NCBI GenBank assembly: GCA_004173515.1
Contig: SECN01000019.1
Span: 1-54,219, forward strand
Reading direction: 5' to 3'
Origin: Myxococcaceae bacterium
GTDB taxonomy: Bacteria > Myxococcota > Myxococcia > Myxococcales > Myxococcaceae
DNA: 54,219 nucleotides
Shown here: one piece after another, positions 1 through 10,500 of the stretch
Layout: every line of letters begins with the position of its first letter
Numbering within the stretch: position 1 is the stretch's first letter
The notes under the pieces: model-generated
What the model was told of the DNA's origin: nothing
What the model saw: only the letters and a program-made list of their open reading frames with translations
Databases searched by the model: none
Position numbers and translations under genes: made by a program

Positions 1-918
1 CCCCCGACGCCACCCGCCTCCCCCTGGTGGGTCGAGCGCGCCGAAATCCTCCTGGCGCCCGGGGATCCACGAACGCTGAGCCTGGGCGCGCAGTGGGAGC
101 TCTTCGAGCGGTTCGCCTTCGTGCAGGAGAACGTGGAGCCGGAGCTGCTGCTGCTCGATGTGCGGGCGCGTCCGGAGCTCCAGGCCCTCTGGGCGGCGCT
201 GGAAGCGCGGGCCCTGCTGGTGACCGACGCGCTGGATGCGGCCGGGGCGGACGTCGCCCGGCAGCTGCGTTCGGGTGACCTCTCTGCGGCGGGCTTCCGC
301 GAACAGTGGGAGGGGCTTGGCTTCACCGAGGCCACGGGCCGCGCGAGCACGGCGGCGGATGACTGGCTCGAGGGCCTGCTGCGCATCTCCCGCATCACCA
401 CCGGCCAGAGCCGTCCCCCGTTCGGTCAGGTGAACATGGCCTCGCGGGCCCAGCGCATCTCCGACTTCCTCACCACCACGCGTCCCGGACTGCGCGACAC
501 CGTCTACGACCTCGGCTGTGGCAACGGGAAGTTCGCCATCACCGTGGCCGCGAGCTCCGCCGCCCGGGTCAAGGGCGTGGAGTACGGCCAGACGTACGTC
601 GAGTCCGCGCGCCGCAACGGCGAGCGTTTCGCGCTGCCGAACCTGGAGTTCATCCACGCGGATGTCCGCGACGTGGACCTGTCGGACGGCACCGCCTTCT
701 ATCTGTACTTCCCCTTCTGGGGAGAGGTGGCGCACACGGTGGCCCGCACGCTCGGGGCTGTCGCCCGGGCCCGGGACATCACCGTCTACGCCTCGGGCCC
801 CCGGCTCGACTATGGCGAGCACTTCCTTGAACAGGTGACGCAGGGGGCGCTCTCTCTCGCGCCGCAGCGCCTGGCCTTCGCCGACGTGATGGTCCTGCGC
901 AGCACCGCCTTCGCGTGA
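1..918 (+). CDS. SAM-dependent methyltransferase, 5' end outside window
   Basis: The frame is open back to base 1 with no stop, and the internal GTG at 121 has no ribosome binding site, so the gene probably begins before the window. The C-terminal half is a class I Rossmann methyltransferase: motif I VYDLGCGNGKFAI begins near base 502, an acidic residue in GVEYG follows as expected for the strand that binds the SAM ribose, and HADVRDVDL resembles motif III. The first 140 or so visible residues match no family I recognise. The substrate cannot be told. No operon partner is visible; the next gene starts 185 bp downstream with its own ribosome binding site. Confidence 0.8.
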   Translation, partial: PPTPPASPWWVERAEILLAPGDPRTLSLGAQWELFERFAFVQENVEPELLLLDVRARPELQALWAALEARALLVTDALDAAGADVARQLRSGDLSAAGFREQWEGLGFTEATGRASTAADDWLEGLLRISRITTGQSRPPFGQVNMASRAQRISDFLTTTRPGLRDTVYDLGCGNGKFAITVAASSAARVKGVEYGQTYVESARRNGERFALPNLEFIHADVRDVDLSDGTAFYLYFPFWGEVAHTVARTLGAVARARDITVYASGPRLDYGEHFLEQVTQGALSLAPQRLAFADVMVLRSTAFA

Positions 919-1031
919 ACGGCCCGCAGCGTCCCCTCGGCAAAGGGCTCGCCTCCCAGCTCGCATCGCTCGTTGCCTCCGGGATCATTGTCAACCAGGG
1001 CTTAAGAGCCTGTTGGCCCCGGGGCGCGTAG

Positions 1032-2093
<1,062 letters not shown>

Positions 2094-2100
2094 GCCACAC

Positions 2101-2137
2101 GCCGGCGCTGTGGGTACCCCGTGGGGAGGGCGCCGGC
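2101..2137. terminator. GC-rich hairpin between convergent genes
   Basis: GCCGGCGC at 2101-2108 pairs perfectly with GCGCCGGC at 2130-2137, and the loop contains a further GGGTACCC dyad. It begins 7 bases after the aldo/keto reductase stop and lies before the convergent DTW gene. There is no T-tract, so intrinsic termination is inferred from position and structure only. Confidence 0.4.
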
Positions 2138-2214
2138 CCCTCTGACATGAATCAGGGGGCCGTGTCTGGCTTTGTGATTCGCCCACCGTGAGTGGCACGG
2201 CGGTGTTCCGGGAT

Positions 2215-2787
2215 TCAGTTCAGCGTGCCGCAGTCAGCGATGCGCCGCACCCGGAGCGCCGCCAGCCGCTCCAGCGGTGCCGCCACCTCCGGTCCTTCGA
2301 GCAGGGCCACCGCGCGGGCGATGGCGTCCAGGGTGGACATCCCGGCGGGATGCGAGGGCTCGCGAAGCCGGAGCAGACCGGGCTCGGGCGGTGGCAGCAC
2401 CAGCCGGGGAAGCGCCCGCAGCGCGGGGAGCCGCTGGGTCATCCGCCGGGCCTGCGACCAGTTTCCGTCCAGCACCACCAGTTGCCTCGGCGCGGGGGCG
2501 TCCGGCGGTGCGACGGGACCGTCGGGGAAGAGCAGCCAGGTTCCCGGCTCGGAGAGCACGGCGGCGTCGAGCGCCTCGGCTTGTCCTCCGACGATGAGCA
2601 GTTTCGCGTTCACCAGGGCCAGCGCGGCCACACGCCCGGTGTTGCTTCGCTTCGCGGTCTCCAACATGTGCTGGAGGAGGAGGATCCGGGTCCGGGTCTC
2701 CACCCGGGGGATCTCCGCGCACAGGCACAGGTGGATCGCGAGGTTGCAACGGGGGCAGCGAGGTGGGCGGTCGGCGCGAAGAGGCAT
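2215..2787 (-). CDS. DTW-domain tRNA-uridine aminocarboxypropyltransferase
   Basis: This 190-residue protein belongs to the DTW family (TapT/YfiP type), which transfers the 3-amino-3-carboxypropyl group of SAM to a tRNA uridine to make acp3U. The N-terminus holds the expected metal-site cysteines in CPRCNLAIHLCLC. The core motif reads VVLDGNWSQARRM, so the family Thr between Asp and Trp is replaced by Asn. The RSNTGRVAAL segment is also typical. The family assignment is firm; activity with the Asn variant is not known. It is transcribed divergently from the sugar dehydrogenase gene and converges on the aldo/keto reductase. Confidence 0.85.
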   Translation of the reverse strand: MPLRADRPPRCPRCNLAIHLCLCAEIPRVETRTRILLLQHMLETAKRSNTGRVAALALVNAKLLIVGGQAEALDAAVLSEPGTWLLFPDGPVAPPDAPAPRQLVVLDGNWSQARRMTQRLPALRALPRLVLPPPEPGLLRLREPSHPAGMSTLDAIARAVALLEGPEVAAPLERLAALRVRRIADCGTLN

Positions 2788-2894
2788 CCTGCGCCATCCT
2801 GATCCGGCCGCCGTGGGAAGAGAAGCGCTCTTTGCCGGGCGGGCCCTTCGAAGATGTCAGGACGACTGGGATCCTTCCCGTCCGCGAAGGAAGG

Positions 2895-2919
2895 CCTTGA
2901 AGACCTACCTTCAAGGAGG
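2895..2919 (+). promoter_or_regulatory. hairpin overlapping the ribosome binding site
   Basis: CCTTGAAG (2895-2902) and CTTCAAGG (2909-2916) form a perfect 8-bp stem with a 6-base loop. The 3' arm overlaps the AAGGAGG Shine-Dalgarno sequence (2913-2919) of the sugar dehydrogenase gene. In the folded mRNA the ribosome binding site would be partly masked. Regulation is an inference. Confidence 0.5.
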
Positions 2920-2933
2920 TTGGAGTCCTGCCC

Positions 2934-5477
2934 ATGCGCCCATTCCTTGCCTGCCTTTCCCTGGTATTGCTGACAGCCTTTCCCACACAAGCACAGACCC
3001 ACATTCCTCCTCCCGCTGACGGCTCCTATGGCGTCGAGGTGGAGTACTCCATTTCATCGGATGCACTGAGCAGGGCGACAGGGCTCGCCTGGGCTCCGGA
3101 CGGTTCCCATCGTCTCTTCGTGACGCTCCAGGGTGGTCAGGTCCTGATCTTCCAGAACGGCGTGTTGCAGCCCATTCCCTTCATCACCGAAACCGTTGAG
3201 AGCGATACCGAGCAGGGATTGTTGAACCTCGTCTTCGACCCGGAGTACGCGACCAACCACTACGTCTACTTCGTCGTCGCCAGCAAGGCGGATTTCATCA
3301 CGCGGATCCTGCGATTCACCGACGTCGAAAGCGTGGGGATGGACCGCACCGTCATCGTGGACAACATCCCCAACAACTACGCCCATAACGGCGGTGGCCT
3401 GGCCTTCGGCCCGGACGGTCTGCTGTATTTCGCGTTGGGAGACCGGGGAGGAACAGGAACCGACGAGGACCTGACCTTGATGTCGTCGAAGATCCACCGC
3501 ATCCACAAGGACGGGACCGTCCCCACGGACAACCCCTTCTACGACGGCCCCGGTCCCAACAGCGACACGATCTGGGCCCGGGGTTTCCGCAATCCCTTCC
3601 GGATGCGCTTCCAGCCGGGCACGTCTCATCTCTGGGTCAACGTCGCCGGAGACAGAGCTGAGCAGATCTTCCGGGTGGGGCGGGGCGACCACGCGGGCTG
3701 GTCGCTGTATGAGAACAACCAACCCGAGGGCTACCTGAAGCCGCAGGTCACCTACAACCCGATGACGTATGATGAGTACGAGTTCACGCAGACAGGCGCG
3801 GTGCGCAAGGATGGCATCGTGACCTTCACGGTGGATGATGCCAACCGCCCGGTCTCCACCCTGCGCCAGGGAAGGCGGATCCGCGTGTTCGATGTGCAGG
3901 ACCCGAGCTTCAACGGGGTCGCGTACATCTCCGGATTCCCCTCCCCTCACACCTTCACGGTGGCGCAGCCCGGTCCCGATGCGGTGAGTGGAGGCGGCAG
4001 CTTGAGGGCGGATCAACTGGGATATGCGCTCGTGGGCGGCGCCTTCTGCGAAGGCACGCTCTTTCCTCCGGATTTCCAGGGCAACTATTTCTTCGCGGAC
4101 CTCAGTGGAAGCGTCTATCGCATCGCCCTCCGGCCGGACGGGTCCGTGAATCGGGTGGACCCTGTCATGCTCAACTTCGGGCAGGGGGAAATCATCGACC
4201 TGGCGGCGGGCCCGGACGGGGCCATGTATGTCTTGCCCTACTCCGGTCTGATCCTCCGGGTCACCCCCCTCCCGCAGGGACTGGGCCTGGTCGTGTCGTC
4301 GCAGGACGTGGTCATCCCGGAGGGAGGGACGAAGACGGTCATGGTGTCCCTGTCAGCGCCCCCCAACAAACCGATGACGCTCACCGCGGAGCGGCGTGAG
4401 GAGGGGGATTTCCAGGTGACTGAAGGCCGCGTGCTCAGCTTTGACGCGACCAACTGGAGCGTCCCGCAGTTCGTGACGATCTCCGCTGGCCAGGACGCGG
4501 ACGCCGACGTCGACCACGGGACGTTCTACTTCGCCACCTACGAGGGCTTCCCGGAGGGCCTTCCCGGAGCGGACATCCGGGTGCGCACCTCGGAAGATGA
4601 AATCCAGGCGCTCCAGCTCTCGGCTTCCGCCCTGGACTTCGAGGAGGGAACGGGCGGCGACTTCACCGTGGCCCTGGCCTACGCGCCGACAGTCCCTGTG
4701 ACGATCACCGTGGCGCGCACGTCGGGAAGCGAGGACGTGACCGTCACGGAGGGCGCCACCCTGACGTTCACGCCCGAAGACGGTACGACGCCGAAGACGG
4801 TCACGGTGGCGACGACCCGAGACACCGACAGCGATGACGACCTCGCGGTGTTGACGGTGTCCGCACCCGGGATGGAAGCCCGGACCCTCACCGTCACCGC
4901 CCGGGATGTCGCCGGAGTGCCTGTCATCACCTCCCTGCCCGTGACGGATGCCATTGTCGGTGAGCCTTACGCTTATGCCGTCACCGTGACCGGACGCCCC
5001 GCGCCCGTCCTCACGCTGGAGCAGGGCCCGGAGGGCATGACGCTCGACGCTGAGTCCGGAGTCCTGTCATGGAGCCCCCTGGCCGAAACGACCGTGAGCG
5101 TGTCCGTCCGCGCGAGCAATGGGCAGACACCAGATGCCGTGCAGACCTTCCAGCTCCGGGTGCAGTTGCCGGGCACGGCCGATGCGGGAACGGCCCCGGA
5201 TGGCGGCGACGTGCTGGATGCCGGCCCCGAAACGGACGCGGGTCCCGAGGCCGATGCGGGCACCCTGGTGGATGCCGGGTACGAGGCGGATGCGGGCACT
5301 GCCGCGGATGCGGGCCCTGGACTGGATGCGGGCACCGCGCACGACGCCGGCACGGGGCCGGACGGGATGGAGGGCGAGTCCGGCGGGTGTGGCTGTGGCG
5401 CCACCGCCCTCCCAGGCGTCCTGGGCTGGTGGCTCCTGGCGGGTCTGGTGTGGAGGCCCCGACGGTCACGGCGGTAA
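2934..5477 (+). CDS. secreted PQQ-dependent sugar dehydrogenase with MYXO-CTERM tail
   Basis: This 847-residue extracytoplasmic protein has a signal peptide at residues 1-20 (hydrophobic run ending TQAQT). A glucose/sorbosone dehydrogenase beta-propeller (about residues 25-445) follows, with AHNGGGLAFGPDGLLYFALG and IWARGFRNPFRM typical of soluble PQQ aldose dehydrogenases. Next come beta-sandwich segments (about 450-745, Calx-beta-like then a putative-Ig-like unit), a low-complexity linker with many Asp-Ala-Gly units (about 750-808), and a C-terminal GGCGCG motif, hydrophobic helix and Arg cluster, which is the MYXO-CTERM sorting-signal pattern. The protein is probably exported and held at the cell surface or released after processing. 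The sugar substrate is unknown. Confidence 0.88.
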   Translation: MRPFLACLSLVLLTAFPTQAQTHIPPPADGSYGVEVEYSISSDALSRATGLAWAPDGSHRLFVTLQGGQVLIFQNGVLQPIPFITETVESDTEQGLLNLVFDPEYATNHYVYFVVASKADFITRILRFTDVESVGMDRTVIVDNIPNNYAHNGGGLAFGPDGLLYFALGDRGGTGTDEDLTLMSSKIHRIHKDGTVPTDNPFYDGPGPNSDTIWARGFRNPFRMRFQPGTSHLWVNVAGDRAEQIFRVGRGDHAGWSLYENNQPEGYLKPQVTYNPMTYDEYEFTQTGAVRKDGIVTFTVDDANRPVSTLRQGRRIRVFDVQDPSFNGVAYISGFPSPHTFTVAQPGPDAVSGGGSLRADQLGYALVGGAFCEGTLFPPDFQGNYFFADLSGSVYRIALRPDGSVNRVDPVMLNFGQGEIIDLAAGPDGAMYVLPYSGLILRVTPLPQGLGLVVSSQDVVIPEGGTKTVMVSLSAPPNKPMTLTAERREEGDFQVTEGRVLSFDATNWSVPQFVTISAGQDADADVDHGTFYFATYEGFPEGLPGADIRVRTSEDEIQALQLSASALDFEEGTGGDFTVALAYAPTVPVTITVARTSGSEDVTVTEGATLTFTPEDGTTPKTVTVATTRDTDSDDDLAVLTVSAPGMEARTLTVTARDVAGVPVITSLPVTDAIVGEPYAYAVTVTGRPAPVLTLEQGPEGMTLDAESGVLSWSPLAETTVSVSVRASNGQTPDAVQTFQLRVQLPGTADAGTAPDGGDVLDAGPETDAGPEADAGTLVDAGYEADAGTAADAGPGLDAGTAHDAGTGPDGMEGESGGCGCGATALPGVLGWWLLAGLVWRPRRSRR

Positions 5478-5563
5478 GGCCTTCCGCGCCTTGAGCGGCA
5501 GGCCGGCGACCCGTGGTTCAATCCTCATCCCGGACGACAGGTCTCGCCGTCCCAGGAGCCACG

Positions 5564-6274
5564 ATGTCCCAGCCGATGACCGCCAGGGAACCCGCGACGC
5601 GACAGCGCTTCACGGCGGCGACCCGGCTGGAGCGACACCGACACGTGACGGGCTACACCGCCGTCATCGTGTCGGGGGGCTACGTGGAGGCGGGAGATTC
5701 CGGCCGCTTCCGACTGCACGCGGGCTCCGTGGTGTTCCACCGCGCCTTCGAGGCGCACGCGAACCACTTCGACACCACCGGGGCCGTCGTCCTCAACCTG
5801 CCGCTCTCCGCTTCGGCTCCGAACGTGGCGGCGGGACTGCTGCGGGACCTGGATGCCGTGGTGCGGCTGGCCGGGAAGGACCCGCTCGCGGCCGCGGACC
5901 TCGTGGCTTCTTCGTCCCTGGCTCCCGTCACGGGTCCTGGTGATTGGCCGGACCTGCTCGCCCAGGCACTGCGCGACAATCCCGCACTGCGGCTCGGACA
6001 GTGGGCGGAGGCCACGGGCCTCGCGGTGGAGACGGTGGCTCGCGGCTTCAAGCGGGCCTACGGCGTCTCTCCCAAGCGCTACCGGGCCGACGTGCGCGCG
6101 CTCCAGGCCTGGCGTCGGCTTCCCCGCTCGACGCTGCCGCTCGCGCAGCTCGCGCTCGCGCTGGGATTCTCCGACCAGGCGCACATGACCCGCGACGTCG
6201 TCGCGCTGACGGGACGGACGCCCTCGGCCCTTCGGTCCGAGGGTCAAGTGGATCCAAGAACGGCCCGGCGCTAG
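5564..6274 (+). CDS. AraC-family transcriptional regulator
   Basis: A 236-residue regulator. The N-terminal half is a short cupin-like sensor (about 15-110: the GYTAVIVSGGYVEAGDSG and RLHAGSVVFHRAFEAHANHF strands). The C-terminal half is an AraC double helix-turn-helix, with AEATGLAVETVARGFKRAYG for the first helix pair and LALALGFSDQAHMTRDV for the second. The ATG at 5564 is chosen because AGGAG lies 5 bases upstream; an in-frame ATG at 5513 lacks this. The ligand and targets are unknown. It stops 18 bases before the next gene, so the two may be co-transcribed. Confidence 0.88.
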   Translation: MSQPMTAREPATRQRFTAATRLERHRHVTGYTAVIVSGGYVEAGDSGRFRLHAGSVVFHRAFEAHANHFDTTGAVVLNLPLSASAPNVAAGLLRDLDAVVRLAGKDPLAAADLVASSSLAPVTGPGDWPDLLAQALRDNPALRLGQWAEATGLAVETVARGFKRAYGVSPKRYRADVRALQAWRRLPRSTLPLAQLALALGFSDQAHMTRDVVALTGRTPSALRSEGQVDPRTARR

Positions 6275-6292
6275 CGACTACACGCCGAGGGC

Positions 6293-7459
6293 ATGAACCG
6301 ACGCGACTGTCTCCGCGCCCTGCTCGCCCTGCCCTTCGCCGCGACGGTGGGCTGCGCCACCCCGGGCCCACGACCTTCCACCTCCGCTTCCCGCACCCGC
6401 TGGAAGGTCGCCGGATCCGAAGGCATGGATGCGCTCTGCTTCCTCAATGCCCTGTCTGGCGATGCCTTCTACGCCCGCTACTACACCGAGGAGCTGGCGC
6501 GGTTCACGCCGCGCTTCGCCGCAAGCGCGGTCACCGCGCTCCAGCAACTCAAGGCTTCGTCGAAGGCGCAAGACCGGCTGATGGGCCCCTTCCTCTGCCT
6601 GGTGTTCTCCGCTGGGCCCACGCAGTCGCTGGAGGAGCTGCGCGGCGCGCTCACGGACGCCGAAGCGCGACTGCTTCCGGGCTTCCGCGCCAGCCCCTAC
6701 TGGGACCCCCTGGCCTGGGGCTGGTTTCTTGCGGTCCGTCCGGAACTGGCCCGCGTGCTCGAAGCGCTGGCCGAAGCCGACTTCCCCACGTTCCGCCGGG
6801 ACGTGCTTGGAGACCTCATCGAGCAGCGCGCGGCGGCGCTGCGACAGCGGCTGGCCGGAGTCGACGTCATCGCCGAGCAGGAGCGGCTGCTGGGTCACCG
6901 CCTGGAGGAGGACATCACCATCGACCTGCTGCACTTCTCCAAGCCGCATGGCATCAAGGTCATCGGGCAGCGGTTCCTGACGCACCGGACCTACTCCGAT
7001 GAATTGATCATCCGGAACGCGGCCCACGAAATCCTGCACCCTCCCTTCGACGCCGGGCACCCCTCCGTCGTCGCGGTGCTGGAGGTGCTGCGACGCGACG
7101 TGCTGCTCACCCGCATCGTCGCGGACCATGACCCGGCCTTCGGCTACACCATGCTCGAAGGACTCCTCGACGAGGACACCGCCGAGGCGCTGGAGCAGCT
7201 CATCACCGAGCGGCTCGGTGTCGCCGTCCCGGCACGCGAGCGCTGGCTCGGCGCCGACGACGGCATGCACGTGCTCGCCGCCGGGCTGTACGGGCTCCTG
7301 CGGGACGACGACTTCGCGCGCTCCGGCGGCGTCATCCAGGAATGGCTGGGCCAGGCCGCGCACGAAGGACGGCTGGCGCCCGCGTCGCTCCACGCCGCCG
7401 CGGCCCGCGTGCTGGGACTGCCCTCCGAACAGCTCTGGAGGCCGTCCAAACCGAAGTGA
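6293..7459 (+). CDS. Tat-type lipoprotein with HExxH motif, putative metallopeptidase
   Basis: The 388-residue protein begins with a twin-arginine-like segment (NRRDCLRAL), a hydrophobic stretch and a lipobox ending VGC at Cys21, so it is probably exported folded through Tat and lipidated. The body is helical. NAAHEILHPPFD contains HEILH, a perfect HExxH zinc motif, and acidic residues downstream in LEGLLDEDTAEALEQ could give the third ligand. I do not recognise the family. A GAGGG ribosome binding site precedes the ATG. It lies just upstream of the triple Clp operon but separated from it by 95 bp, and no link between the two is shown. Confidence 0.6.
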   Translation: MNRRDCLRALLALPFAATVGCATPGPRPSTSASRTRWKVAGSEGMDALCFLNALSGDAFYARYYTEELARFTPRFAASAVTALQQLKASSKAQDRLMGPFLCLVFSAGPTQSLEELRGALTDAEARLLPGFRASPYWDPLAWGWFLAVRPELARVLEALAEADFPTFRRDVLGDLIEQRAAALRQRLAGVDVIAEQERLLGHRLEEDITIDLLHFSKPHGIKVIGQRFLTHRTYSDELIIRNAAHEILHPPFDAGHPSVVAVLEVLRRDVLLTRIVADHDPAFGYTMLEGLLDEDTAEALEQLITERLGVAVPARERWLGADDGMHVLAAGLYGLLRDDDFARSGGVIQEWLGQAAHEGRLAPASLHAAAARVLGLPSEQLWRPSKPK

Positions 7460-7554
7460 GCCACGCCCCTGGAAGGGAGGCCGCCGTCCGCCTGTCAGCT
7501 CCCGGGGCCCCGGGCCGTCGCTGCGTGGCGCCGTGCTAGCGTGAGCCCCCTTCC

Positions 7555-10500
7555 ATGAACTTCCGTTTCCAATGCTGGGTGCAACGGCACGCCAGCCGTC
7601 GGGTCACGCTCACGCCGTTGGCGCTGCCCTACCTCGCGGTGCACGGGGACTCCCTGGAGAAGGCCACCGAGGAGCTGACATTGGCGCTCGATGATCAGCT
7701 CACCCGCGTGCACCCCCGCCGGGTGCCGGAGTTCATCGCCGCGTCCGACGGCGTGCTCCACACGCTCGAAGTGCAGGAGGGCATCCCCATCTGGGGCACG
7801 GAGACGAACACCGTCGCCCCGCTGCAGTTCACCGCCATCGTCGCCCCCGCGCACCAGTCCTTCGTCGGACTGCATGCCCCGCGCCTCGGCACGCACCTGT
7901 GGTTCCAGGGCAAGACGCTGCCCGCGGAGGCACCGGACCGGTTGGGCGAACGACTGGAGGGCCTCTCCGACGCGCGCCGGCTCGCGCTGCGCCAGGAGGG
8001 TCAGGAGTCGCTGGTGGAGTTGGAGGTCCAGGTCTCGCCCACCCCGCTCGCCGCCCTCACCCCGCGCCAGCTCCGCCTGGACATCCGCCCGCCCCCGCGT
8101 CCCGCGGAGGCGCCCGCGGAAAGAGCGGACGATGACCTGGACGACGAGGACGCGGACACGCTGGACCTGGACACGTGGGAGCCGCGACGCCGCGCCCATC
8201 CCCGCGACGGGGGCGCGAAGCCGGAGAAGCCGCCGCCCACGCCCACGCTGGAGCGCATCGCCGTGCCCTGGCACACGCTCGCCCAGGACGGACAGCTCGA
8301 TCCCGCCTACGAGCAGGACGCCCTGGTGACGCTGCTGCGCGCGCGCCTCGCCGCGAAGGACGCGGAGGCCGTGGTGCTGGTGGGCCCCTCCGGCGTGGGC
8401 AAGACGGCGGTGCTCCACGCGCTCGCCCAGGCCCTGCGCGCCCCCACCGCCACCGCGCCCAAGCGCGCCCGTCCCTTCTTCTTCCTGGACGGCAGCCGCC
8501 TCATCGCGGGCGAGGGCATGTCGGGCGACTGGCAGCAGCAGGTGATCCGCTGCCTGCGCGAGGCCGCCGAATCCAATTCCCTGCTCTGCCTGGGCCACGC
8601 GGTGGACCTGCTGGACGCGGGGAAGACGGCGCACAGCGACCAGAACGTGGCGCAGATCCTCCTGCCGCTGCTCGCCACCCGCGAGGTGTCCGTGCTGGCC
8701 GAGGCCACTCCGGAGGCGTGGGCGCAGGTGGAGCGCCGCAACACCAGCTTCGCGCGCCTCTTCTCCGTGGTGCGCGTGGAGGAGCCGTCATCGGACGCGC
8801 TGGCCCGCATCCTCGCGCGCGTGGCCGAGGACGACGCGGGGCCAAAGCCGCTGGAGGTGCTGCCCGAGGCGCTCGACGAGTCGCGCTTCCTCTGCCGCCG
8901 CTTCCTGCCCTACGGCGCGCAGGTGGGCAACGCGGTGGCCTTCCTGCGCCGCCTGCTGGCCACGTGCGCGCACGCCGAGAAGCCGCGCGTCACCCGCCTG
9001 GACGCCATCCACCAGTTCGCCTCCGAGTCCGGCATCCCCGAAGGACTGCTGCGCGACGACGTCCCGCTGGAGCCGGAGCAGGTGCGCGCCTTCCTCTCCG
9101 CGCGGGTGCTGGGGCAGCGGACGGCGGTGGAGAGAGCGGCGGCGGTGGTGTCCGTGCTCAAGGCGGGCCTCTCCGACACGCGCCGCCCGCTGGGCGTGCT
9201 GCTCTTCGTGGGTCCCACCGGCGTGGGCAAGACGGAGCTGTCCAAGGCCCTGGCGGAGCTGCTCTTTGGCGCGAAGGAGCGCATGGTCCGCCTGGACATG
9301 GGCGAGTACGCCGGCCCGGACGCGCTCGTGCGCCTGCTGGGGGATGGCCAGACGCCCGGGCACCTGTCGGCCGCGGTGCGCCGCCAGCCCTTCTGCGTGG
9401 TGCTGCTGGACGAGGTGGAGAAGGCCCACCCCGCCGTGCACGACGCGCTGCTCGGCGTGCTGGGCGAAGGCCGCCTCACCGACACGTCCGGCCGCTTCAC
9501 CGACTTCCGCAACGCGGTGCTCGTGCTCACCAGCAACCTGGGCGCGGACACGTGGCGCGCCCGCGTGGGCTTCGACCCCTCCGGCGGCGTGCCCGACACC
9601 GCCGCCCTGCGCGCGCACTACCTCGGGGAGGTGCAGCGCTTCTTCCGCCCGGAGCTGTTCAACCGGTTGGATGACGTCGTCGTCTTCTCTCCCCTCTCCG
9701 CGGACCTGCTGCGCCGGCTGGTGGTGCGCGAGGTGGAGGCCGTGTGCCGCCGCCCGGGCCTGTCGCTCCACGACGCGGCGCTGGAGGTCGCCCCTTCCGC
9801 GCTGGAATGGCTGGCCGAGCGCGGCTTCGACCCGCGCTATGGGGCCCGCCCCCTCAAGCGCGCCCTGGAGCGCGAGCTGGTCGTGCCGGTGGCGGCGTGG
9901 CTCGCAGCGCACCCCCAGGGCGGCGCGGTGAAGCTGTACGTGGAGGCCGGCGACGCGGGGCTTTCGCTGCGCGCGGAGGCGGTGGGCGGCGACGCCGAGG
10001 GCGTGGGGCGGCAGGCCATCGAGAAGGTGTTGGAGGACGCGGCCAGCCTGCGCGCGGAGGTGCAGCGCTGGAGCCGCTCCGAGCCCATGCTGGCCCTGCG
10101 GCGCGAGCTGGCCGTCTTCGATAAAGCCTCACGCCAGCCGGCGTACTGGGAGGAGCGGTCCCTGGCTGAAGTGGCCTCACGCAAGGCCTCCGAGGCGCGC
10201 GAGCTGGACAAGGCCTTCCGCGACTGCGCGCAGCAGGCCGAGGCGGTGGAGGACCTGCTCTTCGAGGCGCACCTCACGCGCGCCGTGGGACAGGCGGAGT
10301 CCCTGGCCCGCGACGTGGCCGGCCTCCGGCGCTCCTTCCAGCCCCTGCGCGAGCGCATCCACGCCAGCCTCTTCCCCGTCTCGCGCGGCGTCACCCTGCT
10401 GCTGGTCCCCGGACGCGGCGCCTGGCCACAGCTGTGCATCCTGGCGAGGGCGTACGAGGCCTGGGCCCAGACGCAGTCCATCGCCTTCCACCGGGCCCTG

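Noticed and set aside
7501..7514. CCCGGGGCCCCGGG perfect palindrome before the triple Clp operon
   Set aside because: A G/C-only palindrome of this kind is common by chance in very GC-rich intergenic DNA; no promoter element lines up with it.
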